A stretch of 64,000 bases of DNA from Hybos culiciformis (GCA_964007475.1 OZ023273.1:67350445-67414444), one strand, 5' to 3'. Counted from the stretch's first letter, positions 37,366 through 47,858 are shown. Translations and numbers: made by a program. Notes: a model not told the origin generated them from the letters alone.

Positions 37366-37498
37366 GGATTTGAACCTGCGTCCTTAGCATTGCAAATCGC
37401 CAATTTATATTTTCTATTTTATATACTTTTTAAATTTGAATACCGTATCTGAGTGGTAGTGTTGGCGAATTGCAATCTAAGGACGCAGGTTCGAATCC
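37366..37498. repeat. Inverted pair of tRNA-like sequences (palindromic SINE-like insert)
   Basis: The plus-strand right arm has the A-box-like TATCTGAGTGGTAG (37446-37459), then TTGGCGAATTGCAATCTAAG and the B-box GGTTCGAATCCC (37489-37500). The left arm at 37366-37403 is the inverted counterpart, from GGATTTGAACCTGCGTCC to ATCGCCAA, but lacks the A box. The arms are nearly identical and about 60 bp apart, so the transcript would fold into a long hairpin. Confidence 0.7.
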
Positions 37499-38299
37499 CA
37501 AGCATAAGAATATAATTTAATAAAAAAATTGTAATAAATAAAAAAATTAAATAAAAAAAAATAATTTAAAAATAATAATTAAAAAAAAATAATAAAAAAA
37601 AAATTAAATACAAAAAAAAAAAATTAAAGAAAAAATTTCTTTTTCAGCAAGAGTAATAAAGTATTGGCTTTAAAAGTAATCCACTTTTAATGCAATCTTA
37701 TTTATTTATTTGCCATAAACAAATTTCTTTTGAAGGAAACTGCAACAATTGGATTGCTTTTGCTGCAAAAGTACTAGGTATTGGCTTTAAAAGCAAGCTA
37801 CTTGTAATGCAATGAAGACCTTTGTTTGTCATAAAAGAAGACCACAAACGAACTTAGTTTGCTTAATTTTTCGTTCAGGAACAACGTTTTTTTTCTTTCC
37901 GTGAGGCTTTGTTTTTAAAAAATATTAAAAATATTGGAACAACACGGAATTGCAAAACACAATCCGCTTCTGAGGAACACAATCTTAAAATCAACATTTT
38001 CTTCTGTGCTATTGATTGTGCAATATCTGGATTGTCAAGGTGATTTAAATCATTGCATCATATTTGCAATTTATTTAAAGTTATTTGGTTATTTGAAGAT
38101 TATCTGAGAAAGAAAGAAAAGTTTCAGCGAATCGGTTGTTAGAAAAATACTCAAAGGAAATTTCTATTGAAATTATTAATGAATTTATATTTTAAAGAAT
38201 ATTTATAAAACTAATTTTGACATAGATCCATTACCTGAAAATTTACTAAAAAACAGCGAATTTAATACAGCTATTTCCAAATTTGTCGATTATTCTTAG

Positions 38300-38520
38300 A
38301 ATATTTTTAGTCTACCCGTTTCTGTTGCTTCCGTTGAAAGAAGCTTTAGATTTTAGAACCTTGAAAATAACAAAAAATTATTAGATAGACAATGTTTCAA
38401 GAAAGACTTAATGGTTTCTCAAGCCTAAATATAAATTGTGACTATACACGAAAGCTGGATTTTTCAAAATTATTAAGGAATTTGCCAATTCTAAAGCGTG
38501 TAAGGCCTTTTTAAAATAAT
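38300..38520 (+). pseudogene. hAT transposase C-terminal dimerisation region, frameshifted
   Basis: Plus-strand translation gives PVSVASVERSFR and then, in another frame, FQERLNGFSSLNINCDYTRK. The pattern (PxSxAxxERxFS ... xxERLxxLxxLxI) is the conserved hAT dimerisation motif. Frameshifts and stops between the two parts show it is not functional. Upstream parts of the transposase, including zinc finger and catalytic residues, cannot be recognised. It lies at the 3' side of the 36574-38641 element, in the expected orientation. Confidence 0.75.
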
Positions 38521-38867
38521 TTTGTTTTTATATTATTTTATTACATAATTTTCTTTTTTTTTTATAATTAAACTAAATAGGAGGAGATGGGGCCCCCAAA
38601 AGTTTTGGGCCCGGGCCTCATTGAAGCTCTCTCAGGGCCTGGGTATAATGACATTGAAATCCCCTGATTGTGATCAAGGTTTTTAAAAATTAAAGTATCT
38701 TAAATCTGGATGCTGAAAACGGGCCTCATATACTCATATACATTTATAAGGAATTATTCTATATTTTGCAATTAGTTTCTAAAAAATTTCGCAAATTGTT
38801 TTATAGTTAAATTTCGCGTGGCAATTCTTGAAATTTCGTTTTTTAACTTAAAATAACCAAAAATTAA

Positions 38868-38959
38868 TAGTAGATTATTGTATATGTTAACTAAATTTGT
38901 TATTAATTAAGAGTTCTGTATACACAAAAATACATTGACACGAGTCAATACTTATATCA
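38868..38959. repeat. Foldback family FB-A, copy 2 (one arm only)
   Basis: This 92-bp segment matches 34181-34273 almost perfectly, from TAGTAGATTATTGTATATGT to CAATACTTATATCA. It stops at the centre of the palindrome. The second arm is missing. Confidence 0.85.
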
Positions 38960-39504
38960 GCTAAATTTTTGTAAATTATAAAAATATTCATTTATTCCTA
39001 GCAAGCAATAGCTTTTGACAATAAAATAAAATGCCACTATAAAATTCAAAATTTTAGTATTTAGCGAACTTTTTTTTTAACTCTAATCTTTTCTTTTTTA
39101 TAATTATTATTGATTTTTGAAGTGAAACTTCTTTAGAGGCATTGTGATTGAGAGTGAAAAAAATATAAGTGTCAACAGTGTAACGATTATTGTCAAAAAT
39201 GCCTCGATTATTGTCAAAAAAAAAGGCAAAAAAAAAAGAAAAAAGAAAAAATGTATGTGTCAGCTGATTATAAAACCGACAGCCGCTAGCAACTTAATGA
39301 AGCTTATCAGCGCAATAACCTACTCTATATTGGCTCAGAATTAAAGTCGAAAATACTATTTTTTTTTTTCGATTGAAAGGTAAATTTATTTTAAACAATA
39401 ATAAAAAAAATATTTCATTTATTAATTATTAGTGCTAATTTTCAAAAACTTTTTGGAATACAAATATGTATTCTGAATAAAAATGTTCCACATGCACCTA
39501 TTTT

Positions 39505-39976
39505 CAGTGCTGAGCTGAAGGGGGCTCGCACGGGCTCGCAAGAGCCCCCTGATAAATTTAAAAAAAATTTGCGAGCCCTCTGATAAACTTTAAAAAATAC
39601 GCTAGCCACTTGATAATTTCAAAAGATATTTGTTTTAACCCAATATTAAGATTTTTTGATTCAACAATCTGCCAAAAAGTATCGAAAATATCGATTTAAA
39701 ATATTATAACATTATTTGATACAATAAAAAAATCGTAAAGTTAATATAGAAATGTTTGATTTCGTATACTACTGAATGAAAAGTTCCGCCTTTAATATTT
39801 TTAAATTTAAACGATCGCCTAAATTTTTATGTAATATTTTAATATTTTATACATATATGTATATATACTTAACTATTCAAAAAATAAAATACAGGTAAAA
39901 AAAAAAAAATTTTTTTTTTGAATCTATGAAAACTTGAATGCGAGCCCTCTGATAATAATGCCACAGCTCAGCACTG
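39505..39976. mobile_element. 472-bp hAT-type MITE
   Basis: The left end CAGTGCTGAGCTGAAGG and the right end, in reverse complement, CAGTGCTGAGCTGTGGC share the first 13 bases. The exact 8-bp duplication CCTATTTT flanks it at 39497-39504 and 39977-39984. GCGAGCCCTCTGATAA recurs inside both ends, suggesting subterminal transposase-binding repeats. No coding capacity. Confidence 0.92.
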
Positions 39977-40029
39977 CCTATTTTGTAGATAATTTATTTT
40001 TGATATTAATTTTTCTTAATGTAATTTTT

Positions 40030-40350
40030 TTTAGTTTGTTAGTGTAATTTATTTTTGACATTAAATTACACTAATAAAATGCAGGAGGAATATTTTTATT
40101 ACAATTACTTTTCGGAAGAAATACTAATGTCAAATTATGCAGGCATATTTGAAAATGCTCTTTTAACTAAAACAGATTTTTTTTTTAAGTAATTTGTAAT
40201 TGAGTTGTTAGTATAAATTATTTTTGCCATTAAATTCCATTAATGCAATGCATGTGGAATATTTTTATTCCAATTCCTTTTCAGAAGAGTACTAATAAAC
40301 ATGAAATTTTTCAGGCATATTTAAAAAGTTATTTTAGGTTAAACTTCTAG
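40030..40350. repeat. Two diverged tandem copies of a ~172-bp unit
   Basis: Unit 1 (about 40031-40180) and unit 2 (about 40205-40350) share, in order, TTGTTAGT, AATTATTTTTG(A/C)CATTAAATT, GGAATATTTTTATT, AGAAGA/GGAAGAA-ACTAAT and CAGGCATATTT. A further partial unit appears to lie before the 39505-39976 hAT element (AAAAATGTTCCACATGCACC), which would have inserted into the array. Confidence 0.55.
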
Positions 40351-41457
40351 GGCAACAAAAAGAAAACATGATTTAAGCCACGGTGCTGTTTTTCCATACA
40401 TTATTGTCGCTAATAATATAGTTGTAACCGGAATTGTGTTCACAGCTTAAAATATAGTAGAAATCATCTGGCAATCAGTGTTGCCATGCAGCCATAATTC
40501 TAGCCATTTTGCAATAATTTAAAAGCCATTATGCCACTAAACTTTTTGAGCTTAAAAAGTATTTTAGAATTTTTAAATGTTTTTATCTCTAAGTAGTCGC
40601 TGGTTTTTAATTTTTTTTTTTTAATTTTTCTAAGCCGCCCAATTCCTCCAAAACAAGTTACTTTAAGACGACTGGCCGCAGCAGTCGAAGGACAAAAATC
40701 AACTAGTCGCCGTCGAAAAAATCGATCGCCGTCATTTCTTATGTGCACTTGGCCATTTTAAATATTTATTTAGCCTCCCCAGAAAATACTACTTGCCATG
40801 AAGTTTCACGGAAGAAGTGAGAGACTCACATATTTTTTTTTTTATATATTTATTAATTCATTTATTTTTTTATGTTTTTTTATTTTAGTTTTTTTTCACT
40901 ATTCTTTTTTTTATTTTTAATGTATTTGATTTATTTTTAATGTTAAAGTATACTGATTTAAGAATTTTAAGAAAGTTAAACCAAGAATTAATTAATACAA
41001 ATGTATACAGCACTATTAAAATCTAAAAGCTCATCATGGTTTCAAAAACTATTCTATCACTATTCGACAAAGTGGGAAATCAATAAGAATGTTATCAAAA
41101 ATCAAATTTTCTTTTTTTTCAATAAAGAAATTCTCGGAATAAAAATTAAAACACTTTAATTTTATAAATGATAGTCAAATTAAGACCCGGTCCTTTTTTT
41201 GTTTAAACTACAATATAATATTTACATTGTCATTTTTTGCACAAATAATTAATAGAAAAACATTGTAACAATATTCAGAGTTGTTTTATTTTTAAAGCTA
41301 ATTTATTTCTTTTTCTTTTTTTTTTTAATTTTTCCATGAAATAATAAGTTCTTGCTTAAAGGGTTTGTATAAAAGGAATATTATTTTTTGGGAATTTTTT
41401 TTTTCTTTCATTTATAAAACTACTTTTTATTCAAAAAATAAAATATTTTAATTCTTT
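40351..41457. other. Noncoding stretch, GC-richer patch at 40620-40760
   Basis: The patch contains CGACTGGCCGCAGCAGTCG (about 40669-40687) and a GTCGCCGTCG motif. The minus-strand frame 40500-40748 has no recognisable domain. CAGTGTTGCCATGCAGCC near 40477 resembles a hAT-type end, but no partner end was found. The remainder is AT-rich. Confidence 0.45.
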
Positions 41458-41461
41458 ATGG

Positions 41462-41780
41462 TGAAAACCTTACTGTAAAAATTAAAAATTCCTGGTTTTC
41501 TTTGATAATAGTTTATTTTTCTTTGCTGTTGCTTCTTTGAATCGTCTTATGATAATAATTTCTTTCAAGCTAAATTTTAATGTGTGAGCTGATTTTTTAC
41601 CTCTTTGTTTTATTTGCGCGTTTTTTCTTACTGTTCTGCTTTTTGTTTTATTGTTTCATTTCATTAGCAAAGAGGGGAAAAAAACAGCTCACTCACACAA
41701 TATATTAAATTAAATAACCGTTCCTTGATTTCGAAGTTATGATAAGCGACAAAATAAATTTTTCGAATTATATGTTTACA
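41462..41780 (-). repeat. 3' LTR of the gypsy element (319 bp)
   Basis: It runs from TGAAAACCTTACTGTAAAAA to TATGTTTACA on the plus strand. The element is transcribed on the minus strand, so this is the 3' LTR. The sequence abutting it on the inside, GCTCGGCCGACCTGACAT, is not a pyrimidine tract. A normal polypurine tract is therefore not evident. Confidence 0.95.
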
Positions 41781-41884
41781 GCTCGGCCGACCTGACATAT
41801 ATCGATTGCCCTCAATTGATAATAGTGTTTGGTCACACATCAAGGAACGTTTATTTTAGCTATTTACATTATAATAAGTATTTC

Positions 41885-44800
41885 TTAAGGTAAGTCAGAA
41901 TTATCAGGTTTTCTTTTCCACATTCTCAGGTTTTTAGCTTCCACAACACCATCATAAGGAAGTTGTGTTATTTGACACCCTTCAATATCTCTAATCACAT
42001 AACGATCTTTCGGAAGTTTTTTATGTACGATATACGGACCTTTGAAGGTCGGAATAAATTTTTTATTAGTGCCTGCGGAAGTGTCAACATTTTTTATTAC
42101 TACAAAATCATTGACTTCATAAATTTTGGAAGGTTTACAATGATTTTCTACCCATTTTTGACTGTATTCTTGACTTTTATTAATTTTATAAAGTGCTTTT
42201 GAACGAATGCATTCTAAACTTTCATCTACTTCCTTTAAATCTTTGTCAACTAGATATTCTTTTAAATAGTTTACATCAGGACCCTTTTGTTCAACACCAA
42301 ATAATAAATTACTGGGACTTGTCCCAATTGACCGGTTTACAGAATTATTTACTGCGTACTCGACATGTTTAAGTTTTTTTACCCAATCAGAATGCAGTAG
42401 CGGTTCAGTAAGTTTTCCTAACATATATTTCAAAATCTTATTTACGCGTTCAACTTGTCCGTTAGCTTGAGGTGATGCTACTGCTACTTTAATGTGTTGA
42501 ATATTATATTTCTCAACAAAGGAAGTGAATTCTGAAGAAGTAAAACAACTACCCCTATCTGTTATTAGTCTAAAAGGTCTACTGTAATATTCGAAATATT
42601 TATCTAGAGAACAACAAACCTCTTTTGTACTAGTGGATTTAACAGCATATAATTTGATAAATTTTGTAAATGCATCTATAACTACTAATATATGTTTATT
42701 TTTAGATGTGACAGAAGGTAAAGGTCCAAAATGGTCTAAATGTATTGTGTCAAACGGCACTGGTTTTTTAGGAATACTATGTAAAGGGCTATCGCATTTT
42801 TTCTTAGGGGCAGAGTGCATAATACACGTAGTGCAATTTTTTATGTAATTGTCAATTTTACTTTTGGCATTTGGAAACCAATAATTTTTTTTAAGATGTT
42901 CGTAACACTTATCAGTACCAAAATGGCATAGTTTTGTATGAATTTCATTTATAAGTTGTTGTTCCATTTCTTTAGGGACATAGAATAAAAGTTTTCCCTC
43001 TTTATTTTTTTTGAAGACTACACCATCGTGCATCTCATAAGGGGGCATTTCTTTTTCTTCGAGTATTTGTTTAAGTTTCAGAATTTCAACATCTCTATTC
43101 TGTGTAACATTAAGTTGGAAGTCAATGTTTTGCGAATCTACTAAAGCGACGGGATGGCGACTTAAAGCATCTACTTGTCTCATTAGAGAACTTCCCCTAT
43201 GTTTTATTTTATAATTGTACCTTTCGAAATCCCAAACCCATCTGGCAATTCTAGGGTTTATTTCTTTTTTATTAAATGTTTGGGCTAATGAGTTACAATC
43301 TGTAATAATTGTAAATGAAATGCCTTCTAAAAAGGTACGGAAGCGCTTAAGGGCGTAAACAATTGCCAAAGTTTCTAATTCATAACTATGATAATTTGTC
43401 TCATGCTGATTAGTACTTTTTGAATAATACGCTACTGGATGGAATTTTAAGTCGTTTTGCTTTTGCATCAAAACTGCGCCGAAGCCTAGTTTACTTGCAT
43501 CTGTATGTAACTCAGTTTCGTATGTAGGGTTGTAAATAACTAACACTGGTGCTGAGGTTAGTAGTTGCTTAAGTTTTTCAAATGCCTGAACACAGTTTTT
43601 ATCAAAATTAAATACAGAATTTTTTTTTAAGAGATTATGTAAAGGGTTGGCAATAGTTGCAAAATTTGGTATAAACCGGCGGAAAAATGAGCACAACCCT
43701 AAAAATGATTGAATACCGTGGACATTAACTGGTGTCGGGAAATTTTTTACTGCTTCTGTTTTGACGGGACCTGGTTTAATACCAGCCGAAGTAACACTGT
43801 ATCCTAAATATTCAATACTAAGATAAGCAAATTGGCATTTATTTAGTTGCAATTTAAGTCCATTTGATGCTATGCGTTTTAAAACTTTACCTAATAATTC
43901 TAAATGTTCTTCAAAAGTTTCCGTCGCTATGAGAATGTCGTCTATATAAACAATAACTAGCCCTTGTTCAATAAAATCTTTAAGAATTCTATTAATAAAT
44001 TTTTGAAATACAGAGGGCGCGTTTTTAAGTCCGAATGGCATTTTCAAATACTCAAATTGCCCATCTGGTGTAACAAATGACGTAAATTTCACTGAAGTTT
44101 CTGAAACTTTGACCTGATGAAAGCCACTCTTTAAATCTAATAAACTAAAATATTTTTTTCTCCCCAGATAATCTAAACAATCTTCCATAAGTGGAAGCGG
44201 ATAATTATCCCTCACTGTTATTTTGTTTAATGTCCGATAATCAATACACATTCTAGTATTTCCATTTTTTTTTTTAACCAAAACGATTGGCGACGCATAA
44301 GGCGACTCACTCGGTCTTATGATTTTTTCTTCCAGAAGTTCATTAATTATTTTTCTTACTTCTTGTTTTTCAGAAATGGAAAGCCTACGTGGTCGAAAAT
44401 AAAAAGGTGTGCTATTTTCTAAGTGAATACTCATTTCATAGTCCGGAATTATAATTTCCGAAGGTTTAATTTCAACATAATTGTTTTTTATGCACTTGTA
44501 GATTTTTTTGATTGCAGGAATACCTAAGTTAGGATCAATATCAAAATCAATGTCAGCTAAGATCGTGTTTTCATTTCTCAAATCTTTTAAAGTTTTATTT
44601 TCTGAATTAAAAAGAGTGGTTAAGCAGTATGAAAATTCTGATTTATTTTTCAGATTATTAATTAAATTCTTATTTTTTCTTATTAAATTTTCTTGATTGT
44701 AGCCATTTTTCATAAAACATAACCCAATGTTAAATTTTCTTAATGTGTCTCTTCCGATGAGAATTTTGGCGGGAAGTACTTTTTCTGGAACGACAAAAGC

Positions 44801-46267
44801 GGAAATAACTTTAGTATAATTTTTAATTTTTGTTATAAAACTTACTGAACCGTAAATAAAAATTGGATTTTTTCCTAAATCTGTAAACCCTGAGTTCTTA
44901 AGTGAATTACTTATTTTATTTTTCGGGACTAACGAGCTATCAATAAAAGTAGCCGGACTACCGGTGTCATAAAGACAATTTATTTGTTTCAAATAATTCT
45001 GACTTTCCCCAAAAGAAATACTTACGAAATCTTTCAAAATTTCCGGATCAATTTCATCATAAGTTTCATCATTATTTTCATCTGGGACAACATTTTCATT
45101 GGCAGATGGAACTACTGCTATAACTCTTCTTTTATTGATACATTCTTTGGAAATATGGTCCTTGGCACCACACTTAAAGCAGGACCCCGGTTCACGCCTG
45201 GGGGCCGGACAATTGACTGCCATGTGGCCGTACTGTGAGCAATTGTAGCATCTTATTTGGGCTGAAGCTGAAGTCGAGGCTGAAGTTACGGCTGATCTTG
45301 TGGCTGAAGTTGTAGCTGAAGTGAATTTGGCTGTAGGTAAATTCTTTCTAAACGATAATATTTTATCGGTTTTATTCTTTGACAATTCGACTGTACGTTC
45401 GTAAATAGGTAATAATTGGATTAGCTCATCAATAGTTTTGGCATTTGCCAACATTACACTGAATCCACCTTGATCGAGTAAACCTGAAACGATCAATGCT
45501 ACTAGCTCTCTATCGTTTATAGAAATGCGGCTAGCTATCTCCTGCATGATTGTCACATATTCTATAGTCGACTCGTTTGGACGGCGGCTGCGACGTCGTA
45601 GTTTTTCATATATTTCAATATATGTGTCATGTCGCTCAAACCGCTTAAGTAGAGATTCACGTAACTCGACCCACGTAGTAACTCTGATGGTTCTCAAAAA
45701 TATGGCTGCCGTGCCCTTCAGTAGGTGCCGCCCCATTCGGTATTTTTCGTCGTCATTTGCCTTAAGTGACGTCATTACGTCTTCAAAATCATCAAGCCAC
45801 TTAGTTATGACATAATCATCGTTTCCACTAAATTGAGAAATTAACCCTTCAACATCCGATGGCTTAATGCGAGTTCGTATTTGGGTACTAGATTGTTGTG
45901 GCACGGCTTCTCTTTCAAGCTGAGCTACTCTATTTTTTAAGGTTAATAGCTCTTCACGAGCTCTGAACAATTCTAATTGATTTTTAATTTCTTCCAGATT
46001 TAGTCCTGGGGCTTCTTCTACTAAAATATTTGATGCTGAATTAGAATTACCTGAATTTATGGGCGACTCTACTGAAGGTTCCTCCAATAAATGTTCTTCC
46101 TGCATATCTACTTGATGATTATCGTCCGATGATGGTGGTTGGTCTGATGTAGATCCAATCTCATCATTGTATAATAAGCGGACCTGGACTATTGTTGCTG
46201 TTGTTGGCACTTCTACACCTGCTTTGTTGAGCTGCTCTACCATGGCCTTGCGAGTTAATTTCATCAT
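41885..46267 (-). CDS. Gag-Pol polyprotein of the gypsy/Ty3 element
   Basis: One open frame encodes Gag and Pol together. The frame extends to 46294 through a GTG, but the first ATG is at 46267 (a second at 46264), giving 1460 residues. Numbering here counts from 46294. In order: an N-terminal SAP-like helix pair (residues about 12-45), a capsid-like region (about 145-300), two CCHC zinc knuckles (CYNCSQYGHMAVNC from 349; CFKCGAKDHISKEC about 372), an aspartic protease (YDTGS, D443) and reverse transcriptase (YIDDIL, catalytic DD at 785-786). RNase H (TDASKLGFGA, D932) follows, then an integrase with an HHCC finger (H...CxxC near 1115-1155), catalytic D1187, D1246 and E1282 (D-x35-E), and a C-terminal GPY motif (FKGPYIV). 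Gag-Pol fusion without a frameshift is known in some gypsy lineages. The RNase H/NKKEINPRIARW region reminds me of the mdg3/blastopia/micropia group, but this is unverified. All catalytic residues are present, so the element looks autonomous. Confidence 0.97.
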   Translation of the reverse strand: MMKLTRKAMVEQLNKAGVEVPTTATIVQVRLLYNDEIGSTSDQPPSSDDNHQVDMQEEHLLEEPSVESPINSGNSNSASNILVEEAPGLNLEEIKNQLELFRAREELLTLKNRVAQLEREAVPQQSSTQIRTRIKPSDVEGLISQFSGNDDYVITKWLDDFEDVMTSLKANDDEKYRMGRHLLKGTAAIFLRTIRVTTWVELRESLLKRFERHDTYIEIYEKLRRRSRRPNESTIEYVTIMQEIASRISINDRELVALIVSGLLDQGGFSVMLANAKTIDELIQLLPIYERTVELSKNKTDKILSFRKNLPTAKFTSATTSATRSAVTSASTSASAQIRCYNCSQYGHMAVNCPAPRREPGSCFKCGAKDHISKECINKRRVIAVVPSANENVVPDENNDETYDEIDPEILKDFVSISFGESQNYLKQINCLYDTGSPATFIDSSLVPKNKISNSLKNSGFTDLGKNPIFIYGSVSFITKIKNYTKVISAFVVPEKVLPAKILIGRDTLRKFNIGLCFMKNGYNQENLIRKNKNLINNLKNKSEFSYCLTTLFNSENKTLKDLRNENTILADIDFDIDPNLGIPAIKKIYKCIKNNYVEIKPSEIIIPDYEMSIHLENSTPFYFRPRRLSISEKQEVRKIINELLEEKIIRPSESPYASPIVLVKKKNGNTRMCIDYRTLNKITVRDNYPLPLMEDCLDYLGRKKYFSLLDLKSGFHQVKVSETSVKFTSFVTPDGQFEYLKMPFGLKNAPSVFQKFINRILKDFIEQGLVIVYIDDILIATETFEEHLELLGKVLKRIASNGLKLQLNKCQFAYLSIEYLGYSVTSAGIKPGPVKTEAVKNFPTPVNVHGIQSFLGLCSFFRRFIPNFATIANPLHNLLKKNSVFNFDKNCVQAFEKLKQLLTSAPVLVIYNPTYETELHTDASKLGFGAVLMQKQNDLKFHPVAYYSKSTNQHETNYHSYELETLAIVYALKRFRTFLEGISFTIITDCNSLAQTFNKKEINPRIARWVWDFERYNYKIKHRGSSLMRQVDALSRHPVALVDSQNIDFQLNVTQNRDVEILKLKQILEEKEMPPYEMHDGVVFKKNKEGKLLFYVPKEMEQQLINEIHTKLCHFGTDKCYEHLKKNYWFPNAKSKIDNYIKNCTTCIMHSAPKKKCDSPLHSIPKKPVPFDTIHLDHFGPLPSVTSKNKHILVVIDAFTKFIKLYAVKSTSTKEVCCSLDKYFEYYSRPFRLITDRGSCFTSSEFTSFVEKYNIQHIKVAVASPQANGQVERVNKILKYMLGKLTEPLLHSDWVKKLKHVEYAVNNSVNRSIGTSPSNLLFGVEQKGPDVNYLKEYLVDKDLKEVDESLECIRSKALYKINKSQEYSQKWVENHCKPSKIYEVNDFVVIKNVDTSAGTNKKFIPTFKGPYIVHKKLPKDRYVIRDIEGCQITQLPYDGVVEAKNLRMWKRKPDNSDLP

Positions 46268-46301
46268 TGTGAGATCTTGGATTTTACCCCACACCTGAAG
46301 T

Positions 46302-46620
46302 TGAAAACCTTACTGTAAAAATTAAAAATTCCTGGTTTTCTTTGATAATAGTTTATTTTTCTTTGCTGTTGCTTCTTTGAATCGTCTTATGATAATAATT
46401 TCTTTCAAGCTAAATTTTAATGTGTGAGCTGATTTTTTACCTCTTTGTTTTATTTGCGCGTTTTTTCTTACTGTTCTGCTTTTTGTTTTATTGTTTCATT
46501 TCATTAGCAAAGAGGGGAAAAAAACAGCTCACTCACACAATATATTAAATTAAATAACCGTTCCTTGATTTCGAAGTTATGATAAGCGACAAAATAAATT
46601 TTTCGAATTATATGTTTACA
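46302..46620 (-). promoter_or_regulatory. 5' LTR of the gypsy element (promoter-bearing)
   Basis: This LTR precedes the Gag-Pol frame and should carry the promoter. Immediately inside it the minus strand reads ACTTCAGGTGTGGGGTAAAA. A primer site would be expected here, but no standard tRNA 3'-end complement is obvious, and the first ATG follows only 35 bases after the LTR. The untranslated leader is therefore very short. Confidence 0.95.
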
Positions 46621-46624
46621 ATGG

Positions 46625-47190
46625 TAATGTTTTTTATAGCTCTGTATAGCAATTTGGAACTCATTGACTAAGTTTAATCAGGGTACAGAAGAATCCTTGT
46701 AATATTTGCTGATCAATTAAAAATACTGAAAAAAAAATTAACGAATCCATAATTCTAATAGCAGTCAATAAATTTGTCATTATACGTTTATTAATATGAT
46801 TTAAATTTTTAAGGTTGATAGGAACTTATTTTTGACCAGTATCCATGTAGTATCCATGTAGTAGAGTGACTTATACGGGATTCGCATTATAACTTTAGAA
46901 CTTGGATAATGCTTATCCTACATCAAAAACTTGCATAAGATCATTTTTTTCCATATAAATTCCACTTATATTCCGGAAAACAAATTGCCGTTCGCATCAC
47001 AAAATTTGATGAAAAGTGGAATTTAATAATGTATAAAAAAAAATTAAGAAAGAGAAAAAATTTTTGTTTTTGAAAATTTTGACTTCTTACCTCGCTTTTT
47101 ATCAATTTTATTTGTTTTTTTTTTCATTTTGACTCGAATTTGACAAAAAGAAATTGTTGCCAACTATAACAAAATTTTAAAAAGTGAGTG
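46625..47190. other. Noncoding stretch, partly repeated elsewhere
   Basis: Words around 46900-46990 (AATGCTTATCC, ACTTGCATAAGATC) resemble 52495-52560 (ACGCTTATGC, GCATAAGAAC). This implies a diverged dispersed repeat, but the boundaries cannot be set. No gene is seen. Confidence 0.4.
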
Positions 47191-47487
47191 TGTTATGGTC
47201 CCCATTAAATAGGTCCCCATTAAATATATAAAACATAAAACAAGTATTAGATACGCTTATCTAATACTATAATGAATAATACAATTTTGTTTATATTATA
47301 ATATTCTGATAAAATTCATATTTTACGAATATGCAATTTCGAATGTGAAGAAGCTTATCTCTTCTTTCCCACATATCAAAATTGCATACTCATCATATTC
47401 AACTAAATTTGTATTTAGTTTTAATTTAGTTTTAAGCATTGTAATAATTTTACAGAAAATAAAGATTTAGTTTTCATACAGCTAACA
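47191..47487 (+). repeat. Degraded LTR-like repeat (297 bp)
   Basis: The segment starts TGTTATGG and ends GCTAACA, with TGTTA/TAACA inverted termini, and has AATAAA near its end (about 47458). A leucine-type primer site follows one base later. A 57-bp block from its 3' part (about 47424-47480) recurs at 51278-51334 with one mismatch. A longer block (47328-47438) is similar to sequence downstream of the env-like gene. It is read as a 5' LTR of a broken retroelement. Confidence 0.6.
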
Positions 47488-47488
47488 T

Positions 47489-47502
47489 TGGTGTCAGAAC
47501 TC
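47489..47502 (+). promoter_or_regulatory. Primer-binding site, tRNA-Leu type (putative)
   Basis: TGGTGTCAGAACTC matches the expected complement of a leucine tRNA 3' end (TGGTGTCAGAAGT...) in the first 11 bases. It lies one base after the LTR-like end. Confidence 0.55.
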
Positions 47503-47858
47503 AGAAGTAAAGCTCAGAAAATTAAATAAAAAAATTTTTTTATTGTATTGAAATTTTATGGAGGAAAAATAAAACAACAACAAACTGAAAAAAAAAAATA
47601 ATAGTATTGGAAATTTCAATTTGAACTACAATTAGAAAAATTTTTTGAATACATTTTGAATACATTTTGAATAATTTTTTATTATTAGAAAATAAAAAAA
47701 TAAAAAATTTTTAAAGAAAAATTTTGAATAAATTTTTAATCAAAAAATTTTTAAAGAACATTTCCAAAAATAAAAATTTGAAATTTTGAGTCAGGGTGTT
47801 GCGGGAAAGTGAATGGAAAGCAATTCAAAATTTTTTTATAAAATACTGTTTGTTCACT

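Larger units (their letters stand above)
36574..38641 (+). mobile_element. 2.07-kb hAT element with decayed transposase
   Basis: The left end CAGGCCCAGATAGAGG and the right end, in reverse complement, CAGGCCCTGAGAGAGC are inverted. The exact 8-bp duplication GGTATAAT flanks it at 36566-36573 and 38642-38649. GC-rich subterminal blocks with GGGGCCCC/GGGCCC lie just inside both ends. A broken hAT transposase C terminus lies at about 38300-38520, and a tRNA-like inverted pair is inserted at 37366-37498. The exact target duplication beside a ruined gene suggests a defective copy mobilised in trans. Confidence 0.92.
41462..46620 (-). mobile_element. Complete gypsy/Ty3 LTR retrotransposon
   Basis: A 5159-bp element on the minus strand: 319-bp LTRs at both ends that I read as identical base for base, one uninterrupted Gag-Pol frame between them, and the exact 4-bp target duplication ATGG at 41458-41461 and 46621-46624. 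LTR ends are TG...CA. Identical LTRs mean insertion within very recent evolutionary time, as they are copies made at insertion. No env frame is present. The primer site and polypurine tract do not fit usual consensus. Confidence 0.97.

Noticed and set aside
40477..40800. hAT element starting CAGTGTTGCCATGC near 40477
   Set aside because: No inverted partner end or 8-bp duplication was found.
41885..46294. Start of Gag-Pol at 46294
   Set aside because: The triplet at 46294 is GTG, not ATG. The first ATG in frame is 46267, so I annotate from there.
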